Part shown: in pieces, positions 1 to 6,294 of the stretch
How the letters are laid out: each line of letters starts with the position of its first letter
How positions within the stretch are numbered: position 1 is the first letter of the stretch
Assembly: GCA_033577755.1 (NCBI GenBank)
Contig: JAVQXV010000099.1
Coordinates: forward strand, 1-11,049
Reading direction: 5' to 3'
Length of the DNA stretch: 11,049 nucleotides
From: JANWXR01 sp033577755
GTDB lineage: Bacteria; Chloroflexota; Anaerolineae; Anaerolineales; UBA6663
Position numbers and translations under genes: made by a program
Notes under the pieces: model-generated
Seen by the model: the letters and a program-made list of their open reading frames with translations, nothing else
What the model was told of the DNA's origin: nothing
Databases searched by the model: none

Positions 1-1
1 T

Positions 2-385
2 GATACAGAGATCCCGTATGTCAGCGATAGCCTGCACGCTTACGGACTCACGCTCGAAAAGCTGGCGGGCTGGGACATCCGTGTGCTGGTGCCCGGCCAT
101 GGCAGCTGGACGAGCGACGCGGCAGAGATTCGCGCGCGGATTGCGACCGATCAGGCATACCTGTGGGAGCTTGGTTCGCGCGTGGCCGCCGCCCTCCGCG
201 CAGGCCGCTCCATCGAAGAAACGGTCGCCGCCTGTGCTGACATGCCCCATCGCCGCTACCCTAACTGCGAGTTCGATCATCAACTCAACATCGAGAGCGT
301 CTATCTCGAACTCGGCGGACAGGCCGATCCAAAGCGGCATGGGTGGAACAAGGACTGGAAGAATGCCGAAAGGCAATGGGAGTGA
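2..385 (+). CDS. MBL-fold hydrolase, C-terminal part (5' end outside window)
   Basis: The open frame enters from the left edge and ends at TGA 383-385, leaving 127 residues of C-terminus. The stretch VLVPGHGSW (His at residue 33 of the fragment) matches the last metal-binding strand-turn of metallo-beta-lactamase-fold hydrolases, where GHG follows a hydrophobic beta strand. The following segment, with AEIRARIATDQAYL, fits the C-terminal helix of glyoxalase II-like or quinoprotein-relay-type MBL proteins. The HxHxDH motif would lie upstream, outside the window, so the substrate cannot be named. The C-terminus is long and charged (KRHGWNKDWKNAERQWE). A heptanucleotide repeat array starts on the base after the stop codon. 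MBL-fold assignment is fairly sure; the specific function is unknown. Confidence 0.75.
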   Translation, partial: DTEIPYVSDSLHAYGLTLEKLAGWDIRVLVPGHGSWTSDAAEIRARIATDQAYLWELGSRVAAALRAGRSIEETVAACADMPHRRYPNCEFDHQLNIESVYLELGGQADPKRHGWNKDWKNAERQWE

Positions 386-453
386 GATTTTTGATTTGTG
401 ATTTGTGATTGCTGATTGATAGGTCGGCAATCAGAAATCAACAATCAGAAATA
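386..453. repeat. Heptanucleotide repeat array 1 (GATTNNN, then inverted)
   Basis: Five consecutive 7-mers in perfect register occupy 386-420: GATTTTT, GATTTGT (twice), GATTGCT, GATTGAT. From 426 to 453 the repeat continues as its reverse complement in 7-nt steps (GGCAATC, AGAAATC, AACAATC, AGAAATA). The two halves can pair: GATTGCTGATT against AATCAGAAATC matches at 10 of 11 positions. The array begins directly after the MBL stop codon and ends three bases before the GNAT start codon, so it fills the whole gap. It resembles the short tandemly repeated repetitive (STRR) heptamers of cyanobacteria in unit length and position, though the unit differs. Confidence 0.9.
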
Positions 454-456
454 GAC

Positions 457-1479
457 ATGATCGAACAAGCTTTACTCAACGACGCTGTGATCGTCCCGGA
501 CGCCCCCGCCGGCTTCGTCTGCCGGCGTTTCCGGGGCGAGGGCGACTTCCCGCGCCTGGCCAAAATCATTAACGCCGTGGCGCGCGCCTGCGAGCATGAC
601 TTCATCCAGCGCGCCGACGAGCTGGCCAACGACTACGCTCACCTGACGAACTGCGACCTGAGCACCGACTTCGTTTTCGTGGAAACGGTGGATGGGCGCG
701 AGGCCGCGTACGGTCGTGTGTGGTGGGATCAGGAAGTGGACGGCCTATATCGCTATCACATCACCCTCAACGTGCATCCCGACTTCCGCGAGCCGCCCGA
801 CCTCGAGCGCGCGCTGCTGGCCTGGGCCGAGGACCGCCTGCGCGCCATCGCCGCCGCGCACCCGGCAGATGCGCCGAAGGTGTTTCAGGTCTGGGTCCCC
901 AGCTCCAACATAGACACGCAGCGCGTCGCCCTTCTAGAAGCCGCCGGCTATCGAGCGGTGCGCTGGGGTTACCTGATGCGCCGCGATTTGAGCGAACCGA
1001 TCGAGGAGCGCGCCCTGCCCGCCGGGCTGGAGGTGCGGCCCGTGACGCCCGCCGACTATCGCAAGGTGTGGGAGGCGCACCATGAGGCCTTCCGCGATCA
1101 CTGGGGCTACCGCGAACCCACCGAGGACGAGTACCGGGGCTGGCTTACCTCGCCCACCTTCGACGCCAGCTTGTGGCAGGTGGCTTTCGCCGGCGATGAA
1201 GTCGCCGGCATGGTGCTCAACGTCATCCCGCACGACGAGAACGAGCAGCTCGGCGTGAAGCGCGGCTGGACCGACCCTATCAGCGTGCGGCGACCTTGGC
1301 GTAAAATGGGTCTGGCGAAGGCCCTCCTCCTGCGCAGCCTTCGCCTGCTGCGAGAGCAGGGCATGACTGAGGCCATGCTCGGCGTGGATACGCAGAACCC
1401 GCACGGCGCGCTGCAGCTCTACGAGAGCTGCGGCTTCCGCCCGGTGAAGCGGAGCACGACGTATCGGAAGGATTTGTGA
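457..1479 (+). CDS. Tandem-domain GNAT N-acetyltransferase
   Basis: This 340-residue protein has two GNAT folds in tandem, an arrangement also seen in mycothiol synthase (MshD), although nothing here specifies that substrate. The C-terminal domain (about residues 190-340) carries a good acetyl-CoA pyrophosphate loop, VRRPWRKMGLAKALL (277-291), and a motif-B end with NPHGALQLYESCGF (314-327). The N-terminal domain (about 20-180) keeps the overall pattern but its loop region reads HPDFREPPDLERALL, without the R-x-x-G-x-G/A signature, so it probably does not bind CoA. The ATG at 457 was chosen because upstream codons lie in the repeat array. No Shine-Dalgarno is visible. The last codons, GAT TTG TGA, form part of the first heptad of the next array. 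It probably acetylates an amine in the cytoplasm. Confidence 0.85.
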   Translation: MIEQALLNDAVIVPDAPAGFVCRRFRGEGDFPRLAKIINAVARACEHDFIQRADELANDYAHLTNCDLSTDFVFVETVDGREAAYGRVWWDQEVDGLYRYHITLNVHPDFREPPDLERALLAWAEDRLRAIAAAHPADAPKVFQVWVPSSNIDTQRVALLEAAGYRAVRWGYLMRRDLSEPIEERALPAGLEVRPVTPADYRKVWEAHHEAFRDHWGYREPTEDEYRGWLTSPTFDASLWQVAFAGDEVAGMVLNVIPHDENEQLGVKRGWTDPISVRRPWRKMGLAKALLLRSLRLLREQGMTEAMLGVDTQNPHGALQLYESCGFRPVKRSTTYRKDL

Positions 1480-1562
1480 TTCGAGATTCGAGATTGGGGA
1501 TTTCTGATTGCAAATTGCCGATTGTCGCCCAATCACAAAGCCGCAATCAGAAATCGGCAATG
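1471..1562. repeat. Heptanucleotide repeat array 2 (GATTNNN, then inverted)
   Basis: Eight consecutive 7-mers in register cover 1471-1526 (GATTTGT, GATTCGA twice, GATTGGG, GATTTCT, GATTGCA, AATTGCC, GATTGTC). One spacer base follows, then five reverse-complement units at 1528-1562 (CCCAATC, ACAAAGC, CGCAATC, AGAAATC, GGCAATG). A perfect 13-bp inverted repeat, GATTTCTGATTGC (1499-1511) with GCAATCAGAAATC (1543-1555), could form a hairpin with a 31-nt loop. The array overlaps the last nine bases of the GNAT gene and stops two bases before the rtcB start codon. The core CAATCAGAAATC is shared with array 1. Confidence 0.92.
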
Positions 1563-1564
1563 CC

Positions 1565-2998
1565 ATGACGGTGATTAGCGGCAAAGTCCTCAAACTGAAC
1601 GGCTGGCCGGAAGGACCGCTGATCCGGCTGGCGAAGGACGCGGCGCAGCGGTTGTGGGAGGCAGGCCTCGACCGAGACGCCATCCTCGAACGGCTGAACG
1701 CCGTGCGCGCGAACCCGGCGGCGTTTCAGAACGATGAAGCGGTGGGTGAGCTGGCCCGTGAACTGACGACGCATTACACCCGGCCTTCAACGCACGAGCG
1801 GGATGAGTCGCTGCGCGAGCAGCCGGTGAACTATCGCGTGTGGGGGCGCGAGTTCATTGACCCGGCGGCGCTGACGCAGATGGATAACGCCGCGCGGCTG
1901 CCGGTGAGCGTGGCCGGCGCCCTCATGCCCGACGCCCACGTAGGCTACGGCCTGCCCATCGGCGGGGTGCTCGCCACCGAGGGCGCCGTCATCCCCTATG
2001 CCGTCGGCGTGGACATCGCCTGCCGTATGCGGCTGAGCATCTATGACGTTTCGCCCATCGTGCTCGGCCAGAAGCCAAGCCAGTTCGAGAAAGCGCTGCT
2101 GCACCAGACGCGCTTCGGCATGGGTGCCAAGTGGGGCAAGAACGAGCGGCCCGACCATCCGGTGCTCGAAGACGAAGCTTGGGATGAGCTGCCGCTGCTG
2201 CGTCACCTGCACGACATCGCCGTCGAGCAGCTCGGCACCAGCGGAACCGGCAACCACTTCGTGGAATGGGGCGAGTTCGAGCTCCAACAGCCGGAGGCGC
2301 AGCTCGGACTGGCGCCCGGCCGCTATCTGGCGCTGCTCTCGCACAGCGGCTCGCGCGGCGTCGGCTTCAAAATCGCCGAGCACTACTCGCGGCTGGCGAT
2401 GGAGTTGCATCCCAAGCTGGAGAAGTCCGTGCGCCACTTGGCCTGGCTTGACCTGGACACCGACCCCGGGCGCGAATACTGGCTGGCGATGGAGCTGGCG
2501 GGCCGCTTCGCTTCGGCCAATCACGCCATCATCCATCAGCGTGTGTCGGCGGCGGTGGGTTTGCAGGAAGTGGCCTCGGTGGAGAACCACCACAACTTCG
2601 CCTGGGTGGAGACTCTGCCCGACGGTCGGCGCGTCATCGTGCATCGCAAGGGCGCCACTCCCGCCGGGCCGGGTGTGCTTGGCGTCATCCCCGGCAGCAT
2701 GGGCGACGCCGGCTTTGTGGTGCGCGGGCGCGGCGTGCCGGAGTCGCTCAACTCCGCGGCGCACGGGGCCGGGCGGCAGATGAGCCGCAAGCAGGCCCTC
2801 CACACCATCACCAAAAGCGAACGCGACCGTTACCTACGCGAGCGCGGCATCACCCTGCTCGGCGGCGGGCTGGATGAGTCGCCGCAGGCCTACAAGCGCA
2901 TCGCCGACATCATCGCCGCCCAAAGCGACCTGGTGGACATTGTCGGCAAGTTCACGCCGCGAATCGTGCGCATGGCCGAGGAGCCGGGGGATTGGTGA
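1565..2998 (+). CDS. rtcB: RtcB family RNA 3'-phosphate/5'-OH ligase (long form)
   Basis: RtcB ligates RNA 2',3'-cyclic-phosphate or 3'-phosphate ends to 5'-OH ends with GTP and Mn2+, in tRNA splicing (archaea) or RNA repair (bacteria). The 477-residue product has the core signatures: PDAHVGYGLPIGGVLAT, the Cys metal ligand in VGVDIACRM (Cys153), GTGNHFVE (His231), LSHSGSRGVG (His260), ENHHNFAWVE (342-343), and HGAGRQMSR, whose His400 is the residue guanylated in the family. An N-terminal segment of about 88 residues precedes the point where E. coli RtcB (about 408 residues) aligns. The ATG at 1565 follows the repeat array and lacks a clear Shine-Dalgarno. The C-terminus GDW plus stop is encoded inside the first heptad of array 3. 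No rtcA or rtcR is present in the window. Family assignment is secure; the RNA substrate is unknown. Confidence 0.95.
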   Translation: MTVISGKVLKLNGWPEGPLIRLAKDAAQRLWEAGLDRDAILERLNAVRANPAAFQNDEAVGELARELTTHYTRPSTHERDESLREQPVNYRVWGREFIDPAALTQMDNAARLPVSVAGALMPDAHVGYGLPIGGVLATEGAVIPYAVGVDIACRMRLSIYDVSPIVLGQKPSQFEKALLHQTRFGMGAKWGKNERPDHPVLEDEAWDELPLLRHLHDIAVEQLGTSGTGNHFVEWGEFELQQPEAQLGLAPGRYLALLSHSGSRGVGFKIAEHYSRLAMELHPKLEKSVRHLAWLDLDTDPGREYWLAMELAGRFASANHAIIHQRVSAAVGLQEVASVENHHNFAWVETLPDGRRVIVHRKGATPAGPGVLGVIPGSMGDAGFVVRGRGVPESLNSAAHGAGRQMSRKQALHTITKSERDRYLRERGITLLGGGLDESPQAYKRIADIIAAQSDLVDIVGKFTPRIVRMAEEPGDW

Positions 2999-3073
2999 TT
3001 GAGGATTGGAGATTGGAGATTGATGACTGATGACTGAATACGCAATACGGAATACGCAACACGAAATACGAAC
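2990..3073. repeat. Heptanucleotide repeat array 3 (GATTGNN changing to TACGNAA)
   Basis: Twelve consecutive 7-mers run in one unbroken phase. The first seven are GATTGGT, GATTGAG, GATTGGA (twice), GATTGAT, GACTGAT and GACTGAA; the last five are TACGCAA, TACGGAA, TACGCAA, CACGAAA and TACGAAC. The first heptad supplies the last two sense codons and the first base of the rtcB stop codon. The array fills almost all of the gap between rtcB and the convergent gene ending at 3079. Unlike arrays 1 and 2 it has no inverted half. Confidence 0.93.
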
Positions 3074-3078
3074 ATCCC

Positions 3079-4941
3079 CTACACCCTGACTCTCACGTGA
3101 TCCACAATCTCGGCGGCTAAATCGTAGCGATTGAACTGCGGCATCAGGTAGGCACCGCGGATGGCGGGGATGGTCATCAGCTCGTCGAGCAGTTCGCCGG
3201 CGATGCGCACGCCCTCCTGTGGGGCGGCCTCGCCCGCCCGACGGATTCGCTCCAACAACAGCTCAGGGATGGTGATGCCCGGCACCTCGTTGTGCAGGAA
3301 GGTGGCGTGGCGCACGCCGTACAGCGGCAGCACGCCGACGAGAATCGGCAAGTCAAGCGGGCCGTACAGGTCTTCATAGCGGCGGAGAAAGTCGCGCACG
3401 ACTGCCACGTCGTACACCGGCTGGGTCAGCGCGAAGTCCGCGCCGGCCTGCACCTTCTTCCGCAGGTTTTTGATTTCCTTCTCCACATCTGCTGCGCCCA
3501 GGTTAAGCGCGCAGCCCACGAAGAAGGCCGTCGGCGTGCCGATTTTGTTGCCGGCAAGGTCTACGCCTGCATTGAATCCCTGCTTGATAAGCTTGATCAG
3601 TCCGGAAGGCACCAGATCGTACTGGTCGTTGGCGGTCGGGTAATCGCCGATAGCCGTCGGATCGCCCATAGCAGCGAAGATGTTGCGCAGGCCGAGGGCG
3701 TGCGCGGCCAGCAGGTCGCCCTGCACGCGCAACAGGTTGCGCCCGCGCGTCGGGAAGTGCAACACCGTCTCCAGTTTGATCTCTTGTTGAATCAGATGGG
3801 CAACAGCCCAGGCACTCATGCGCATGCGGGCCATCGGCGTATCGGCCACGTCAATGGCGTCCGCGCCGGCCTCGGCCAGCAGGCGCGCGCCGGCCAGCAG
3901 CCGGTGCGTGTCCACACCCTTCGGTGGGTCTATCTCCACGGTGACGACGAACTTGCCGGCGGCCAGCTTCTGCGCCAGTTGTGTCGCGCCGGCCTGTTCT
4001 TCGGCAAAGTCGTCCCGCTCGGTGCTGACGGCGAAGACGCGCGGGAGAGTCGCCGGGCGCGGCTGATCGAGCGCAGCGCGCATGGCGGCGATGTGGCCGG
4101 GCGTGGTGCCGCAGCAGCCGCCCATCACGCTCACGCCCAGCTCGGCGAAGGCCAGCGCGTACTCGCCGAAGTAGCTTGGGCCGGCGGGGTACATGATACG
4201 GCCCTCGACCTGCTCCGGCCAGCCGGCGTTGGGCTTGACGGCCAGGCGGGCCTGCGGCGCCGCCTGCTTCATCTGGCTGATGATGCGCAGCGCCTGAGCC
4301 GGGCCGCCGGAGCAGTTGACGCCCAGCACGTCCACGCCCAGCTCGGCCAGGCGGGCGGCGACCCGGGCCGGCGAGTCACCCAGCAGCGTGCGGTCGTCGC
4401 GCGTGAAGGTCATCGTAGCGATGACGGGAAGGCCGGTCACAGCTTTGGCTGCGCGCACCGCCTCGGCGATTTCGTTCAGGTCGGTCATCGTCTCGATAAG
4501 AAGCGCGTCCACCCCGGCCTCCACCAGCGCTTCGATCTGCTCGCGGAAGGCGGCACCGGCCTGTTCGGGCCGGACGCGGCCATAGGGCGCCAAGCGCACG
4601 CCCAATGGGCCGACGTCGCCGGCGATGAGCACATCCTTGAAGGAGGCCGCGACCACGCGCTGCGCCAGCGATACGGCGGCGGCATTGATCTCGCCGACGC
4701 GCTGTGCCAGGCCGTGCCGCTCCAGCTTGAAGCGGTTCGCGCCGAAGGTATTGGTTACGATCATCTGCGCGCCGGCCTCGATGTAGGCGCGGTGAATTTC
4801 TGCGACCATCGCCGGCTGCTTCAGGTTCAGTTCGTCGAAACAGGTCTCGAAGGACACGCCGCGCGCGTGTAGCATCGTCCCCATCGCGCCGTCGGCCAGC
4901 AGCGGGCCGCGTGCCAGGAAGTCGAAGAAGCGGGTTGTCAT
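3079..4941 (-). CDS. Bifunctional homocysteine S-methyltransferase / 5,10-methylenetetrahydrofolate reductase
   Basis: The 620-residue protein fuses two enzymes of the methionine branch of one-carbon metabolism, as in Bacillus YitJ (about 612 residues). Residues 1-295 form a cobalamin-independent-type homocysteine methyltransferase barrel: LLADGAMGTML near the N-terminus, Zn ligands Cys210 in GVNCSGG and Cys276-Cys277 in MGGCCGTTPGH. Residues 325-620 form an FAD-dependent MetF-like barrel: KFVVTVEIDPPKG, then LETVLHFPTRGRN, AMGDPT, GADFALTQPVYD and LPILVGVLPL. The first domain would methylate homocysteine; the second would reduce methylene-THF to methyl-THF. The gene starts 30 nt after the S41-like gene on the same strand and its upstream context is weak in Shine-Dalgarno (AGAG). 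There is no room for a SAM riboswitch directly upstream. Confidence 0.95.
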   Translation of the reverse strand: MTTRFFDFLARGPLLADGAMGTMLHARGVSFETCFDELNLKQPAMVAEIHRAYIEAGAQMIVTNTFGANRFKLERHGLAQRVGEINAAAVSLAQRVVAASFKDVLIAGDVGPLGVRLAPYGRVRPEQAGAAFREQIEALVEAGVDALLIETMTDLNEIAEAVRAAKAVTGLPVIATMTFTRDDRTLLGDSPARVAARLAELGVDVLGVNCSGGPAQALRIISQMKQAAPQARLAVKPNAGWPEQVEGRIMYPAGPSYFGEYALAFAELGVSVMGGCCGTTPGHIAAMRAALDQPRPATLPRVFAVSTERDDFAEEQAGATQLAQKLAAGKFVVTVEIDPPKGVDTHRLLAGARLLAEAGADAIDVADTPMARMRMSAWAVAHLIQQEIKLETVLHFPTRGRNLLRVQGDLLAAHALGLRNIFAAMGDPTAIGDYPTANDQYDLVPSGLIKLIKQGFNAGVDLAGNKIGTPTAFFVGCALNLGAADVEKEIKNLRKKVQAGADFALTQPVYDVAVVRDFLRRYEDLYGPLDLPILVGVLPLYGVRHATFLHNEVPGITIPELLLERIRRAGEAAPQEGVRIAGELLDELMTIPAIRGAYLMPQFNRYDLAAEIVDHVRVRV

Positions 4942-4943
4942 CT

Positions 4944-4971
4944 CTAATCTATCAATACCAGCAAAGATTAG
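4944..4971 (-). promoter_or_regulatory. Small hairpin over the methyltransferase/reductase ribosome-binding region
   Basis: CTAATCT (4944-4950) and AGATTAG (4965-4971) are perfect 7-bp inverted repeats with a 14-nt loop. They fill the gap between the S41-like stop codon and the ATG at 4941. On the minus strand the 3' arm abuts AGATG of the start, so the hairpin could occlude the initiation region. It is AT-rich and short, so it may have no function. Confidence 0.35.
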
Positions 4972-6225
4972 TCAGCGCGTCAATTCTTCGATGGCCGCCT
5001 GCAGCGCCGGGTCGTCTTCCGGGCGAGAGAACGAGTCCCAATCACCTTCAACACGGATGTCGGGCTGAACGCCTGTCAGGCCGAGGTCTGTCCCATCCGG
5101 TAAGCGGAAAGAGGCGGTGATCAGCGAGAAGCGCGAGCCGTCCGGCAACTCGATCTCGGTGTGCAATTCGACGTCGCCGGGCGTTGGCAGGCCGATCACG
5201 GTGGCACGGCCTGCGGCCTGCAAGGCGCCGGCCAGGATTTCCGCCTGCGCAGCCGTGTCCGGGCCGACTAAGATCACCAACGGCGCGGTCTGCGAGCCGT
5301 TGACCTCGATGCCTTCCAGTTGGATGGTCTCGGAGAGCGTGCGGGTATAAAACTGGCCGAATTCGCCGTCGCCGAACAGCGCCAGCAATTGCAGAAGCGT
5401 GTCCGCCTCGATGGCGCGCGAGGTGCGCAGGTCTAAGATCAGGCCGGCCGGTTTCCGCGGTTGATTATCCAGGTCTTGCGCCAGCGTCTCGGCCAGGTCG
5501 CTCTCGGCCACGACCGGCAGGCGGTAATAGGCGATGCCGGCCGCATTGAAAAAGGTTCCGCGCAGCACATCACCTGCCGTGATGGTATCTCGTGTGATGG
5601 TCACGTCGCGGCGCTCCTCACCCGGTGTCTGCACCGTGAGCGTAACGGTGGTGCCTTTGGGGCCGCGAATACGGTTGACGATGGTCTCACGGTCTTCCAC
5701 GCGGATGGGCTGGCCATCTACGGCGTAGATGGCGTCGTGCGCCCGAAGGCCGGCGCGTTCGGCAGGCGTATCTTCGATGACGGCCAGAATGAGGACGCGC
5801 GGCTCCGGCTCGGCCCGAAAACTCCAGTACACGCCAATGCCGGTAAAGGTGCCGGTGCTTCGGGTTTCGGCTTCGATACGTTCGGCGCGCGAGAGGTAAC
5901 GGGCGTTGCCCGGCGGAAACTTACCCGCCAGCTCGCGCATGGCCTCAATAAATTCCTGTTCGTCCAGGCCGGCTTCGATGCGAGCACGGTACTCGGCGAC
6001 GATGGCTTCCCAGTCCAGGCCGTCGAGGTCCTCGCGCAGATACTGCTCACGCACGGCAGTGTCCACAACATCCAGCACGCGCAGCTGGCGCGTGACGATA
6101 TCCGGGATGGCGAGCCGTGCGGCGGTGGGCGTCGCCGCAAAAGGCAAGCGAGAAGTGACCGTAGTGCAGGCCAGCGTTGCGAAGAAAATTACCAATCCAA
6201 CCAAAAACAGATACCGCCGGGTCAT
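4972..6225 (-). CDS. S41 (CtpA/Prc-like) PDZ protein lacking catalytic Ser and Lys; predicted lipoprotein pseudoprotease
   Basis: The 417-residue product begins with a basic, hydrophobic leader (MTRRYLFLVGLVIFFATLAC); Cys20 may be a lipidation site, though the box TLAC is imperfect. A helical N-domain (about 40-120) is followed by a PDZ domain (about 128-215; TGIGVYW, EDTPAERAGLRAHDAIYAVDG) and an S41 core (about 225-395; GLILDLR, AEILAGALQAAGRATVIG, GVQPDI). Gap-free alignment with the Prc motif SASASEI...PTFGK puts the nucleophile at Ala326 and the general base at Asp351. The usual NPGG after LDLR reads TSRAIEA. It is therefore probably a non-proteolytic, peptide-binding envelope protein. 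The start at 6225 has GGAG six nt upstream; a longer open frame to 6267 lacks this. The protein fold is sure; loss of activity is inference. Confidence 0.88.
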   Translation of the reverse strand: MTRRYLFLVGLVIFFATLACTTVTSRLPFAATPTAARLAIPDIVTRQLRVLDVVDTAVREQYLREDLDGLDWEAIVAEYRARIEAGLDEQEFIEAMRELAGKFPPGNARYLSRAERIEAETRSTGTFTGIGVYWSFRAEPEPRVLILAVIEDTPAERAGLRAHDAIYAVDGQPIRVEDRETIVNRIRGPKGTTVTLTVQTPGEERRDVTITRDTITAGDVLRGTFFNAAGIAYYRLPVVAESDLAETLAQDLDNQPRKPAGLILDLRTSRAIEADTLLQLLALFGDGEFGQFYTRTLSETIQLEGIEVNGSQTAPLVILVGPDTAAQAEILAGALQAAGRATVIGLPTPGDVELHTEIELPDGSRFSLITASFRLPDGTDLGLTGVQPDIRVEGDWDSFSRPEDDPALQAAIEELTR

Positions 6226-6243
6226 GTCGCTCTCCATTAAACT

Positions 6244-6282
6244 AAACGCGACGGCGGATGCTGCCACCCGCCGTCGCCGTTT
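6244..6282 (-). terminator. GC-rich hairpin terminator after the V4R gene
   Basis: GCGACGGCGG (6248-6257) pairs perfectly with CCGCCGTCGC (6268-6277) around a 10-nt loop; after a one-base bulge AAAC/GTTT extends the stem. On the minus strand the stem is followed by TTTAGTTTAA, a moderate U-rich tail, 13 bases after the V4R stop codon. It likely ends the DUF1786-V4R transcript before the S41-like gene. On the plus strand a TTTCTTT run follows, but no plus-strand gene needs it. Confidence 0.75.
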
Positions 6283-6294
6283 CTTTGCTGTGAA

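Noticed and set aside
1787..2803. Minus-strand open frame of 338 codons antisense to rtcB
   Set aside because: The opposite strand encodes all RtcB motifs; this frame shows only a low-complexity shadow composition.
3840..4400. Many GCCGGC palindromes, reminiscent of HIP1-type overrepresented octamers
   Set aside because: They fall mostly in Ala-Gly-rich coding codons of a GC-rich genome; without a count against expectation there is no reason to call them a repeat family.
3292..4872. Plus-strand open frame of 526 codons antisense to the methyltransferase/reductase gene
   Set aside because: It lies wholly within a gene with clear enzyme motifs; its translation is rich in His, Arg, Gly and Gln without any recognisable domain, as expected for an antisense shadow in GC-rich DNA.
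4942..4971. SAM or cobalamin riboswitch before the methionine-pathway gene
   Set aside because: Only 30 nt separate it from the upstream gene, too short for either riboswitch, and no such motif is seen before the S41-like gene either.
6226..6267. N-terminal extension of the S41-like protein by 14 residues
   Set aside because: The ATG at 6225 has GGAG six bases upstream and gives a proper basic-hydrophobic leader; the longer form starts inside the terminator hairpin.
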